From: Dyadobacter sp. CY343
Lineage (GTDB): Bacteria > Bacteroidota > Bacteroidia > Cytophagales > Spirosomataceae
Assembly (NCBI RefSeq): GCF_021390335.1
Contig: NZ_JAJUXK010000010.1
Location: forward strand, 124,001-188,000
DNA: 64,000 nt
Reading direction: 5' to 3'
In this document: positions 25,031-33,233 of the stretch, piece by piece
How positions within the stretch are numbered: the stretch's first letter is position 1
Layout of the letters: each line of letters opens with the position of its first letter
The notes under the pieces: model-generated
The model's input: the letters and a program-made list of their open reading frames with translations, nothing else
What the model was told of the DNA's origin: nothing
The model's database searches: none
Program-made: the position numbers and the translations under genes

Positions 25031-25333
25031 ATGAAAAGATTTATTGCGTTACTCTTATTTGTTGTCCTTATTGACGCATGTCGCAAGTCTGATGAAATTC
25101 GTCCTGGAGAAGTGGAAGCGGTTCTGGTTGGGTTTCACGATGACACATACAATCCATGTGCAGGTTGGATATTCGATTTTGGGTCTCATCAGCGTCCTGC
25201 TCTTGCGGTACCTGAAGACTTTAGGAATCAAAAAGGTTTGAAAGTTTGGGTTAAATATGAATCTGATACCACTAGAAGCAAAATACACGCCTGCAATTTT
25301 ATAAAGATCGGATCTATCCGGAAACGCCGCTGA
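25031..25333 (+). CDS. Small lipoprotein, distant paralogue of the 26.0 and 28.2 kb proteins
   Basis: 100 residues from ATG 25031. The signal ends LLFVVLIDAC (lipobox). The mature part has NPCAGWIFDF, then LKVWVKYESD and a C-terminal IKIGSIRKRR. The same order (C-GGWF, VWIRxKKDES, ISSIRxR) is found in the two paralogues on the other strand, so all three share one fold. Function unknown. Upstream start at 25004 is less likely because it precedes the signal peptide. Confidence 0.7.
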   Translation: MKRFIALLLFVVLIDACRKSDEIRPGEVEAVLVGFHDDTYNPCAGWIFDFGSHQRPALAVPEDFRNQKGLKVWVKYESDTTRSKIHACNFIKIGSIRKRR

Positions 25334-25531
25334 CCTAGATAGCTACACTCCTCTCTTGATGCCAAATTCAAAGGAAGGTGAGAATTTACTAAGGACTTGA
25401 AAATCCATGCAATAATCTAGCTATTTACGCACTTTTCTGCCTGATTTTGGTCGGCCGCTAGGCCGGCGCACAGTTTCGTAAGAGAGGTTATGAAAGGTTA
25501 CGCGATAGTAAGGGTGCGATCGTAGGAAGGC

Positions 25532-25963
25532 TTATAACCCTAAACTTGAGTAAATGACGGCCTCTTTTGTTTTTGCTAGGTTGGGAAGTTTACCAGCTTG
25601 ATCATTTGCTTCACAGTTGACCGAATTCCCGTTACAGTCAAACAGGTAAAATGCAATTCCGCCGCTACCCATCCCGAAATTAGTGTACACCACTGGTTGA
25701 CCTTGGTACTTAATCAGGGAAACAATGCCTATGTAATTGCCTTTGTGAGTCTTGTTAGTGCGATCTTCTTCGGCTTTGCGAAGCATATCAGATAACCACA
25801 CCATCGAATCTTGATTGCACAATTCCTGAGCTCTTTTAAGAGCGCTTTGAATATCATGACCCCTTATCGGGTCTTCTATTGGACCTTCATTAGTGCAATT
25901 TGTTGCCAAAAACAAAATGACCGTTAAGGATGCTGAGAAAATGGCTTTTGATAGATTTTTCAT
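25532..25963 (-). CDS. Small lipoprotein, second gene of module copy 1
   Basis: 143 residues from ATG at 25961-25963 (MKNLSKAIFS). The signal ends FLATNC, a lipobox. The mature protein has DPIRGHDIQSALKRAQELC, a helix with MVWLSDML, then YIGIVSLIKYQGQPVVYTNF and a cysteine-bearing tail (FYLFDCNGNSVNCEAND). It starts 7 bp after the stop of its partner (25971-26267). Its first ~10 codons are nearly identical to those of the gene at 27659-28036, but the rest has diverged. Resembles widespread small Bacteroidota lipoproteins of unknown role. Confidence 0.7.
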   Translation of the reverse strand: MKNLSKAIFSASLTVILFLATNCTNEGPIEDPIRGHDIQSALKRAQELCNQDSMVWLSDMLRKAEEDRTNKTHKGNYIGIVSLIKYQGQPVVYTNFGMGSGGIAFYLFDCNGNSVNCEANDQAGKLPNLAKTKEAVIYSSLGL

Positions 25964-25970
25964 CGCTTTT

Positions 25971-26267
25971 TTATTCTCGATTGCGTATTGAAGTAATGTT
26001 GATCCACCGTCCCCACACTTTAAGCCCGTCACTTTCATCTTTTTTAAACCGAATCCAAACAGGCGTAGATTCCTTGTTATAAGGTGCAGCAACATCGGCT
26101 CGGTACCGGACCGAATCAATTTGAACGAACCAGCCACCACAAGCACCGCACATTGTATAATCCCTTTGTATAATAACAGCAGCCCTTTCAGGCTCCACGT
26201 CCGAGCAGCCTGATAAGCTCCCTGCTGCTATCAGAATGCTCACATAAATCAGAATGGTCTTTTTCAT
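25971..26267 (-). CDS. Small lipoprotein, first gene of module copy 1
   Basis: 98 residues from ATG at 26265-26267 (MKKTILIYV). The lipobox is AAGSLSGC. The mature part contains a CGACGGWFVQIDSVRYRADV stretch with two close cysteines, then TPVWIRFKKDESDGLKVWG and the end ITSIRNRE. It is about 70% identical in DNA to the gene at 28043-28342, and the similarity continues into the upstream non-coding region. A surface-exposed or periplasmic protein of unknown function. Confidence 0.75.
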   Translation of the reverse strand: MKKTILIYVSILIAAGSLSGCSDVEPERAAVIIQRDYTMCGACGGWFVQIDSVRYRADVAAPYNKESTPVWIRFKKDESDGLKVWGRWINITSIRNRE

Positions 26268-26318
26268 ATTGCCAACGGTTTGTAAAGCAAAGACCATATT
26301 TGACTTAAATGGTTGCAA

Positions 26319-26806
26319 ACCTATCCATACAAGCTAGTTATATGAAAAAAGAGATGGATCGCCATCATCGAATAACCGACCAAGGTTAAACATATCTGCT
26401 GCGCCCCTCAAAAGCAAGTTACAAAAAGTGCCAAGTCCTTCCACTATTGAAGAACTTTCCAAAAACTGCCTTCACCCTTGTTCTGTGTTTAATCACAGTT
26501 CAAAAAATTGGTTATCACATTACAAATGGTCATTTAAACAGGGCTTTTTCAATTTGTCTGACAAGGCTATCCCGATCTACGTATATCGGTTAGAAACAGA
26601 CATAAATGTTTCAAGCAATTATCTTGTGATCTATACATGCAGAAGCAGAGCCATTTTCATTAGATTCAATTTAACCCATGGTTGGCATGTCAAGGCTACT
26701 GGCCTCATTCCGGGCCATTGGTTCCTATGTCAACCGTTTCGCTTAGGAACGGTGGTAATTGTCATAAATATCCGACGTTTCGTGAGATAAATTCTTTCCG
26801 ATTGTA
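26319..26806. other. 488-bp gap in cargo 1 with no recognised gene
   Basis: The left ~20 bases continue the duplicated upstream sequence of the 25971-26267 gene. A 120-codon plus-strand frame beginning with GTG (26428-26790) shows no family match, no signal peptide and an unlikely composition, so I do not call it. A small inverted repeat (ACCGTT...AACGGT) lies near 26736. Nothing else is recognised. Confidence 0.5.
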
Positions 26807-27151
26807 TTAGGGAATTTTTCTAATTGCAGTCACTTTGAGGAGCGGCTGCGGTGGAATTAGTGTCGGTCCCATGAAACATGGCATTCTCATTTCGCCGTTC
26901 ATAATATAGTCTGGTTTTAGTTCATTTGCGCTTTCTGCCAAAGTATCGAGCCGTGTACAGAGTACATAAGAGTTCACAAGACGATTGTCATCTGCAAAAG
27001 TATTTATACCGCCGTTCACGTAGCTTACGCGCACATCTTTTATAGCTGTGTACTGTTTAGATGCGCAGCCGCAATCTCCTTCGGGCGTCTTGTCCTTACA
27101 AGAGGCTAACAAAAGAAAGGAGAATGCTAGGCAGATATGTATGTGCTTCAT
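26807..27151 (-). CDS. Small cysteine-containing lipoprotein
   Basis: 114 residues from ATG at 27149-27151 (an ATG two codons earlier is also possible). The signal ends FLLLASC, a clear lipobox. The mature protein has an early CGCASKQYTAIKDVRVSYVN, a central YVLCTRLDTLAES and an ending TAIRKIP. The cysteines could form disulphides in the periplasm. Not recognised as a family. It sits between the Kazal lipoprotein and module copy 1, all on the same strand. Confidence 0.65.
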   Translation of the reverse strand: MKHIHICLAFSFLLLASCKDKTPEGDCGCASKQYTAIKDVRVSYVNGGINTFADDNRLVNSYVLCTRLDTLAESANELKPDYIMNGEMRMPCFMGPTLIPPQPLLKVTAIRKIP

Positions 27152-27267
27152 GAACAAATATTTAAGACAGGTAAACTCCCAATAGAGACAATCTTTATAG
27201 TCGACTGGTTGGAAAATGCAGTTCGCTTCGTTTTATCCATAACGGAGACTTGAACTTACCATGAATT

Positions 27268-27492
27268 CTATCTGCTTTTCCCAGGACATTCGCCAGCGGT
27301 AAAAGTTTCTATGCCGTGAGCGCGAGCTTCACAGTCATTACTATATGTCTTTCTATTGCAGCCGCAAACCGGATTGTAAACCGCATAGCACCCAGAATTG
27401 TCTCTTGGTTTCTCGGCGCAATTCCGGTCTAGATCCTTTTCGCTACATCCTATTATGATTAATAGAAGTAGATGATGCAATTTGAGATTCAT
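27268..27492 (-). CDS. Kazal-type serine protease inhibitor lipoprotein
   Basis: 74 residues. The signal ends LLIIIGC (lipobox). The mature part holds a Kazal domain: CYAVYNPVCGCNRKTYSNDC, then EARAHGIETFTAGEC. The cysteine spacing and the PVCG...TYSNDC core are diagnostic. Such domains block serine proteases by inserting a loop in the active site; here it would be displayed at the outer membrane or periplasm. It may protect against external proteases, for instance from competitors or hosts, but that is inference. Confidence 0.8.
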   Translation of the reverse strand: MNLKLHHLLLLIIIGCSEKDLDRNCAEKPRDNSGCYAVYNPVCGCNRKTYSNDCEARAHGIETFTAGECPGKSR

Positions 27493-27658
27493 ACTCTATT
27501 TCATTTAATCGTTAAAATATTAAAAATAGACGCTTGATGAATAGGAATGTTGTAATTCTCACAAAAGGCTCTTTTACCAGACAACCTCCCCTACTTATCA
27601 TGGTTTAGATCTGTTGCACCGATCGGACGTTTTCATGGACACATGACATCAACTTATG

Positions 27659-28036
27659 TTATGGCCACATCTTGGTTCCATATAGGACTTTAACCTCTAT
27701 TCGCTTGGCACGATAATCACTAATTGCCTGTGGAGACTGTAAATCGAGTTTTACTCCACTACACAAATGTTGGTGAATGTTCGTAGAACTAAAAAGGCTA
27801 TTCTGAACCTCAATTACCTGGTTCCCATTGTATTCGTATAAGACAATTCCATTTACTCCCGGTCCACCAAGAAATGATTTAAATTCATCATTCAGCCATT
27901 TTAAGTTGTTTATGGGATCTGCAACTCCACATACAATATCCGCTTCTTGAACAGGCTCATCGCTTTTGCAGTTTGTTATCAAAAACAAAACGGATATTAA
28001 GAAAATTGGCCAGAAAAATTTTGATAGATATTTCAT
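27659..28036 (-). CDS. Small lipoprotein, second gene of module copy 2
   Basis: 125 residues, starting MKYLSKFFWP. The signal ends LFLITNC (lipobox). The mature protein has CGVADPINNLKWLNDEFKSF, then GIVLYEYNGNQVIEVQNSLF and a cysteine-glycine segment (HLCSGVKLDL). This matches in order the partner in module copy 1: a DP..L.WL helix, an I..Y.Y.G..V strand and a late cysteine. It starts 6 bp after the stop of its partner at 28043. Function unknown. Confidence 0.72.
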   Translation of the reverse strand: MKYLSKFFWPIFLISVLFLITNCKSDEPVQEADIVCGVADPINNLKWLNDEFKSFLGGPGVNGIVLYEYNGNQVIEVQNSLFSSTNIHQHLCSGVKLDLQSPQAISDYRAKRIEVKVLYGTKMWP

Positions 28037-28042
28037 AATGCT

Positions 28043-28342
28043 CTATTTTCGGTCACGTATTGACGAAATGATAATCCACCTATTATGGATTTTAAGCCCT
28101 TCACTTTCGTCTTTCTTATAGCGAATCCAAACAGGTGTGTTTTCTTTGTTGTAGGGTGCAACAACATCAGCGCGATACCTGGCTGAATCGACTTGAACAA
28201 ACCAGCCGCCACATCCACCACACATCGTATAATCCACATTTACAATAACAGCAGCTTTTTCCTCCGGTTGAACTTTCGAGCAGCCTGTTAAGCCAATAAT
28301 TGCTGTCAGAATTCCCACAATTACTAGGATAGACTTATTCAT
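28043..28342 (-). CDS. Small lipoprotein, first gene of module copy 2
   Basis: 99 residues from ATG at 28340-28342 (MNKSILVIVG). Lipobox IIGLTGC. The mature part repeats the layout of the copy at 25971-26267: CGGCGGWFVQVDSARYRADV, TPVWIRYKKDESEGLKIHN, ISSIRDRK. An ATG at 28375 would add 11 residues ahead of the signal and is unlikely. The non-coding sequence upstream (to about 28410) also matches that upstream of copy 1, so the duplication included the promoter region. Confidence 0.75.
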   Translation of the reverse strand: MNKSILVIVGILTAIIGLTGCSKVQPEEKAAVIVNVDYTMCGGCGGWFVQVDSARYRADVVAPYNKENTPVWIRYKKDESEGLKIHNRWIIISSIRDRK

Positions 28343-28517
28343 AATGCCGATCGGTTTATAAAGCACAGACCACAATTCGGCCTAAATGGTTGCAACGCAG
28401 CCTATATCGGTATTTACTTGCGTTCTCAGTTTTCATACAATATCTTTTCCAACTAAAACTAATTGCGGCTTGTCATAGATTTTTATCTTAGGCTACTCAA
28501 GTTTACTTATAAACGGT

Positions 28518-29516
28518 ATGAAAAAATCATCTTTACTCGTTACAATCTTTTTGTGCACCGCCTGCTGGCCTGAAAATGTAATCGACGGGGACAGAAACGG
28601 TAAATTTCTTAGCGAAGTCGTCCCCCTTGACGAATTCAACTCTGAATTTGATGATTATAATTCCAACTTGCCCTCTAACAAGTCGGGTCAAACACATCTC
28701 GTTTTTTCTTCCAAAAGAGACAAGAAAGAATTTTTGAACCTAGTTTATTTCCCGGCGCAATTCACTTATGATAAGCACCTGGGACTGGAGAAATCAAACA
28801 AAGCAGTCAATTACGATTATCTGGGAGAATTCTCTGCCACAGATGCACTTGCATGGCGAGCGAATGGTGATTTTAATGTTTACGGACCAAAAACGTTGTC
28901 TTTCAGGTATGATTTGAACACATACGGCGATGTGAAGGATTTTATGCTCTTTTATGCCGACGATTCAGAAGGAAATATGGAGATCAAATACCTGATCAAG
29001 AATAATAGTGAAGGTCCTTTTAAATTTGATCTTCTCAACTCCTCAAAAGATGATGGTTATCCAAGTTTTTCAAGGCTAGGTGATAAAATCTATTTTAGCT
29101 CGAACCGCGATGGGAGTTTTGACATTCATGAACTATCAATCCCCAGAACGGAAAATGAAAATGTTACACTAGAAAGCCTGATAAACCCAAAAAAATATAC
29201 ACTGAGGAAGGTGGAAGAACTATCAAGTGCCAGCGACGATAAATGTCCTTACTTTCAAGATAACATGATGGTATTTGTATCCGACAGGCCAGGCGGCAAG
29301 GGCGGGCAAGACATTTACTACGCTAGATATGAGAATGGGGAATGGTCTGCTCCTGTGAATGCTGGAGACCGGATCAATACGGCACATAATGAGTATCGTC
29401 CAATCATTCCTGCATTAAACAATTTCTCCTATCGCCTAACGCTATTCTCGTCGGACAGACCTGGTGGTAAAGGCGGTTACGATTTGTATATGACCGGGCT
29501 TACAGAAAATTGGTAA
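28518..29516 (+). CDS. PD40/WD40-like beta-propeller lipoprotein
   Basis: 332 residues. The short signal ends IFLCTAC. At least three TolB-like PD40 repeats are visible: PSFSRLGDKIYFSSNRDGSF, DNMMVFVSDRPGGKGGQDIY and LTLFSSDRPGGKGGYDLYMT. This repeat form (SDRPGGKGGxDIY) is common in Bacteroidota OmpA-associated proteins. Such propellers usually bind proteins or glycans at the cell surface. It is divergent from the lipoprotein run and closes cargo 1. No OmpA domain follows. Confidence 0.82.
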   Translation: MKKSSLLVTIFLCTACWPENVIDGDRNGKFLSEVVPLDEFNSEFDDYNSNLPSNKSGQTHLVFSSKRDKKEFLNLVYFPAQFTYDKHLGLEKSNKAVNYDYLGEFSATDALAWRANGDFNVYGPKTLSFRYDLNTYGDVKDFMLFYADDSEGNMEIKYLIKNNSEGPFKFDLLNSSKDDGYPSFSRLGDKIYFSSNRDGSFDIHELSIPRTENENVTLESLINPKKYTLRKVEELSSASDDKCPYFQDNMMVFVSDRPGGKGGQDIYYARYENGEWSAPVNAGDRINTAHNEYRPIIPALNNFSYRLTLFSSDRPGGKGGYDLYMTGLTENW

Positions 29517-29962
29517 TCTGTTCCTAAGTCGGATCAAAGTTACCATAGTTCAAAGAAGCACGACACCCGTTGTTTCGAAATGGTGTCAACATAACTGTGG
29601 CAACTAGCATTAACAATATATTGCTTCATTTGATTCTCTTGCGCTATTTGGAAAAATTAGTGCGGGAGAATTAATGCATTCTAAATCCGAAACCTCTCTT
29701 TTTCTGCTGCTCCTACCGGGGCTTTTTTCAGCCTGCTGCACCAGCTCTTTTATTTTCCTTTTTTGGTTCTCAAAAGGAGGGCTCTGCCCTTTGGCTTGTT
29801 GGGCGCGGTGGCGAATCATATCAGCACTCCGCATTGCGGTCTCAAGCAGTAAAAAAAATCAATAAATATCGGTAGGTAAAGGTATGGTAACACGGCTTCC
29901 TCCTTGTAACCCACCAAACCAAGCACATAACATTGCGGTATCAAACAAAAAAAGCAATTGTT
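29517..29962. other. 446-bp region without a confident gene
   Basis: Two overlapping short frames on opposite strands (29610-29834 minus, lysine/arginine-rich; 29674-29865 plus) are present. Neither has a family match, and I do not call either. The last ~90 bases before the HTH gene probably hold its promoter. Nothing else was recognised. Confidence 0.5.
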
Positions 29963-30304
29963 ATGGAGCAATACTCATTTGACCAGCTGCCCCGCGCAGT
30001 TTCTGAGCTTCACCAGAAGCTGGACAGCATCCAAGACCTTCTTTTAGAGTCCCGACAAGCCGTTCCGCAAGCCATCGACTTGATGACGATTTCCCAGGCG
30101 GCTGAGTTTCTTAAGCTTTCCGTGCAGACGCTTTATGGCAAAGTCTGCCACCGTGAGATCCCCGTCAGCAAGAAGGGCAAAAGGCTTTACTTCTATAAGT
30201 CCGAGTTGGAAGAATGGATCAAGTCCGGCAAGAAACAAACAATATCCGAACTCCGCGAGCAACTCCCCTCCTTGGTGGGCACACGCAAAGGAAGACTTCG
30301 CTAA
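29963..30304 (+). CDS. Excisionase-like helix-turn-helix protein
   Basis: 113 residues from ATG 29963. The C-terminal half is an HTH_17/MerR-like DNA-binding domain: TISQAAEFLKLSVQTLYGKV, then EIPVSKKGKRLYFYKSELEE. The N-terminal half is a short coiled coil. On Bacteroidota mobilizable elements such proteins directly precede the primase/helicase and act as excision factors or regulators. The start at 29933 would add ten basic residues and lacks support. Next gene begins 12 bp after its stop. Confidence 0.85.
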   Translation: MEQYSFDQLPRAVSELHQKLDSIQDLLLESRQAVPQAIDLMTISQAAEFLKLSVQTLYGKVCHREIPVSKKGKRLYFYKSELEEWIKSGKKQTISELREQLPSLVGTRKGRLR

Positions 30305-30315
30305 GCTATTCCTCA

Positions 30316-31545
30316 ATGATGTCAGCCAACAATTATCCGTTGAACCTGCCAGGCAGCTATATACGGGTACAGACCGGCTATTACAAAAAGTGTATGCAGC
30401 CGACAGTCAGCAAGGAATTTATGGAGATGTGGATCCCATGGTCAGCCGAAATGCTCAGGCAAGATCTTGAACCGAGCCAGATCAAGAAGATCAGAAAGTT
30501 TGACGGGTTCTGTTGTGTCCCTGATCACTTGGATTACAAAGAGATCGTTGGAAACTTTTATAATCTCTACCACCGACTGGGAGCGAAACCGGAACCAGGG
30601 GATCCTGTTAATACGCTCGGGTTTATACGCCACATTTTCGGCGAACAGTTTGAGCTCGGCCTGGATTATCTGAGCCTTCTTTACCAAAGACCAACTCAGA
30701 AGCTTCCGGTATTGTGCCTGGTTTCCAAAGAACGCAAAACAGGAAAGACCACTTTCCTGAACTTTCTAAAAATGATCTTTGGAAAGAACATGACCTTTAA
30801 CGGCAACAGTGATTTCCGCTCGCAGTTCAATTCCGACTGGATGAACACTTTGATCATTGCCGTCGATGAAGTGCTGCTCGACCGCAGGGAGGATTCAGAG
30901 AAGATCAAGAACCTGAGCACTGCCCGGAATTCGAAGGTCGAAGCCAAAGGCAAGGACCGAAAAGAAACCGAGTTCTTTGGCAAGTTTGTGCTGTGCTCCA
31001 ACAATGAAGAGAACTTTATTGTCATTGACCCGGCCGAAACCCGGTATTGGGTACGCAAGGTGCCGGTGTTGCCCTCAGAAAATGTCCATCTGCTGGATCT
31101 AATAGCTAGCGAGGTTCCAGCCTTCCTGCATTATCTGCTTTGCCGAAATCTGTCAGTCCCAATAGCACAAACCAGAATGTGGTTTTCCGAAAGGCAAATC
31201 CGCACTGAAGCATTGATGCGCGTCATCCGAAGCAACCGCAACCGGCTGGAAACGGAAATGCTCTTTATCCTCAGGGAGATCTTTGAGAATACCGGCATCA
31301 GCAAGCTCGAATTCACTAACAAGGATATGCTCGAGCTGTTGAAGCGGAACATGCCAAGGCTGACGCGACAGCAGGTTTCTAGTGTCCTGCAAAACGATTG
31401 GGGATTGAAGCCGGTAGCCAACAGTTTAAACTACCAGACATATTTGTACAACAGCTGCAATGACCTTGCCGCAGTGCATTCAACAGGCAGGTATTATAGC
31501 GTTTCAATGGACTGGATTAGCCAAAAGTTTGATGAGGGGTTGTAA
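30316..31545 (+). CDS. Primase/helicase (SF3-like ATPase) of the element
   Basis: About 410 residues from the ATG at 30316 (or 30319). The central ATPase has Walker A LVSKERKTGKTTFLNFL and, at about 40 residues on, LIIAVDEVLLDR as Walker B. FGKFVLCSNNEENFI is a sensor-like motif with the conserved Asn. This is the DUF5906/VirE-like primase-helicase family of mobile elements, used for replication of the excised circle. The frame extends back to 30214 but overlaps the HTH gene, so the later ATG is chosen. Confidence 0.85.
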   Translation: MMSANNYPLNLPGSYIRVQTGYYKKCMQPTVSKEFMEMWIPWSAEMLRQDLEPSQIKKIRKFDGFCCVPDHLDYKEIVGNFYNLYHRLGAKPEPGDPVNTLGFIRHIFGEQFELGLDYLSLLYQRPTQKLPVLCLVSKERKTGKTTFLNFLKMIFGKNMTFNGNSDFRSQFNSDWMNTLIIAVDEVLLDRREDSEKIKNLSTARNSKVEAKGKDRKETEFFGKFVLCSNNEENFIVIDPAETRYWVRKVPVLPSENVHLLDLIASEVPAFLHYLLCRNLSVPIAQTRMWFSERQIRTEALMRVIRSNRNRLETEMLFILREIFENTGISKLEFTNKDMLELLKRNMPRLTRQQVSSVLQNDWGLKPVANSLNYQTYLYNSCNDLAAVHSTGRYYSVSMDWISQKFDEGL

Positions 31546-31583
31546 AACGAACCGCAACTCGTTAATTATCAACGAATAACACG

Positions 31584-31727
31584 CTCATCAAAGTATCTTA
31601 TTTTATGATGAGATTTGATGAGCACGATGAGAAAACTCATCATGGCAAATATGCTTGATGAGGCCATGATGAGCCTGTAACTTATATCATTATCAATTAT
31701 TTATATCGATTTCTCATCATCTCATCA
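31584..31727. repeat. Iteron-like cluster of TGATGAG/CTCATCA heptamers
   Basis: Eight exact copies of TGATGAG in either orientation lie in 144 bp: plus at 31606, 31616, 31656 and 31667; minus at 31584, 31636, 31713 and 31721. One variant (CGATGAG, 31625) is also present. Close copies are spaced 8-11 bp, about one helical turn. The surrounding sequence is AT-rich. The cluster lies between the two replication genes, where an initiator or repressor binding region or a replication origin would be expected. Confidence 0.65.
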
Positions 31728-31786
31728 TAAAAACGGCTTCTACCAGCCTGCTTAAAACAGGTGTCTGCTAATCAAAAAACAAAACC

Positions 31787-32731
31787 ATGAATATCAAGCA
31801 ATTAAATCAGCTGCCGATCACTGATTTCCTAAACAGAATCGGTATCGAGTCCAGCTATAAAACGGGGGAAAACCAATGGTATGTATCCCCAATCCGGGAG
31901 TCCGAGCATTCCCCATCGTTTAAAGTCAATACAGTTATTAATCGATGGTATGACTACGCCCTTATGCAGGGCGGGAAGTTATTTGACTTGGCAGAAAGGC
32001 TCTATCCCAACCAGGATGCAAGTAGCCTAATTGAAAAGATAAATGACCTTTTTCTTTTTGAACAGCAAATGCCCAATCCCGCGTTGTCGGCTAAACCTAT
32101 ATGGCAAAGCGCTAGCAAAAAACCAGTTACTGCTGCTGCTATCACTATCAACGAGGTGAAGCCCCTAGGAAACAACCCGGCAATAACCAGCTATCTGGAC
32201 AGCCGGGCTATTCCGATCGATGTGGCAAAGCGGTATTGTAAGGAAGTGTATTATCAGTTGGAAGACAAACAGTACTTCGCGGCAGGATTTGAAAACAGGT
32301 CCGGCGGTTATGAGCTTAGAAATGCTCACTTCAAAGGATCAACTTCCCCCAAGGATATTACCCACATTGAAAACGGGGCAAAGTCGATCTGCGTAGTGGA
32401 AGGGTTCATGGATTTCCTTTCCTTGCTCACCCTGCAAAAAAGCCTTCACCCGATTCGCAGTGATTTTCTGGTGCTCAACTCGGTGGGCCTGGCAGACAGG
32501 AGCCTGGATATTTTGGAAAGGTATCGCAGCATTTTCCTGTATTTGGACCATGACAATGCTGGAAGAAAGACGCAGGAAAAATATGAGTCAGCAGGTCTTA
32601 AAACAGTTGATGCCTCGATCATCTACAAGCAGTACAAGGATGTCAATGACTACTTAGTCAGTCAGAAATCAAGCCAAAAAGAAGTAAAAAAGCAGCTGAC
32701 TTTCAAAAAGTCTGGCGGGCTGCATTTGTAA
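31787..32731 (+). CDS. CHC2-like/TOPRIM DNA primase of the element
   Basis: 314 residues. The N-terminal ~100 residues form a zinc-finger-like DnaG region (WYVSPIRESEHSPSFKVNTV ... WYDYALMQGGKLFDLAERLY), in which the zinc cysteines are not kept. The TOPRIM domain follows with the Glu motif ICVVEGFMDFLSLL and the acidic motif IFLYLDHDNAGRKTQEKYES. It would prime replication of the element during transfer. A 55-bp gap and iteron cluster separate it from the helicase gene. Confidence 0.88.
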   Translation: MNIKQLNQLPITDFLNRIGIESSYKTGENQWYVSPIRESEHSPSFKVNTVINRWYDYALMQGGKLFDLAERLYPNQDASSLIEKINDLFLFEQQMPNPALSAKPIWQSASKKPVTAAAITINEVKPLGNNPAITSYLDSRAIPIDVAKRYCKEVYYQLEDKQYFAAGFENRSGGYELRNAHFKGSTSPKDITHIENGAKSICVVEGFMDFLSLLTLQKSLHPIRSDFLVLNSVGLADRSLDILERYRSIFLYLDHDNAGRKTQEKYESAGLKTVDASIIYKQYKDVNDYLVSQKSSQKEVKKQLTFKKSGGLHL

Positions 32732-32843
32732 AAGTCATCAGAGAGCAAGTTTGTGTTTTCGCTTCGCAAAAACCCGTCCCGCTCCCGCGTGACTGGAAAC
32801 TTGCCTTTTTCTCCCGTTGGTCGCAAAAGGTTTAAAACAGATA
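32732..32843 (+). promoter_or_regulatory. Candidate origin of transfer upstream of the mob genes
   Basis: A 112-bp non-coding stretch contains an 8-bp inverted repeat, GCAAGTTT (32745-32752) and AAACTTGC (32797-32804), around a 44-bp centre with GC-rich direct CCCG units. Relaxases of Bacteroides mobilizable elements act on an oriT usually placed just before their mob genes, which start here at 32844. No nick site can be named. Confidence 0.4.
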
Positions 32844-33233
32844 ATGGAATGTGAGATGGAAACGACAGAAATTAAAGACCGAAAACTTCATACCCCGAAA
32901 GGTGGCAGGCCACCTAAAAAAGTAAAACGGCAGAGCCAACTCATGGTCAGGCTGACAGAAACCGAGCGTTTTTTGATCGAAGAAAAAGCCAAGGATGCCG
33001 GGATGAAACCAAGCGCCTGGTTCAGGTTGGCTGCCAAGAAAGCAAAAGTTTTGGCCAGGTTAAAACCTGATGACCTCAAACATTTAAGGACGATGACAGG
33101 CATGGCCAACAACCTGAATCAGCTGACGCACCTTGCCCATAAGGAAGGATTAACATTCATACGGCAATCCTGCAAAGAACTGCTTTTGCAAATCGATAGA
33201 ATCCTGAAAAAGATTGGCGGCGATGATCGGTAA
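32844..33233 (+). CDS. Plasmid mobilisation relaxosome protein (MobC/MbpA-like)
   Basis: About 129 residues from ATG 32844 (ATG at 32856 equally possible). The start at 32817 is TTG and is dropped. A basic N-terminus (GGRPPKKVKRQ) leads to a ribbon-helix-helix region SQLMVRLTETERFLIEEKAK and AGMKPSAWFRLAAKKAK, then MTGMANNLNQLTHLAHKEGL. This is the MobC-like accessory protein that binds oriT. Its stop overlaps the relaxase start, so the two are coupled. Confidence 0.85.
   Translation: MECEMETTEIKDRKLHTPKGGRPPKKVKRQSQLMVRLTETERFLIEEKAKDAGMKPSAWFRLAAKKAKVLARLKPDDLKHLRTMTGMANNLNQLTHLAHKEGLTFIRQSCKELLLQIDRILKKIGGDDR

Noticed and set aside
26428..26790. 120-codon plus-strand frame in the lipoprotein cargo
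   Set aside because: Starts with GTG, has no signal peptide or family match and an unlikely composition (many Phe, His, Cys); more likely chance.
29610..29865. Overlapping short frames on both strands before the HTH gene
   Set aside because: Low-complexity, no homology recognised, and each lies in the shadow of the other.
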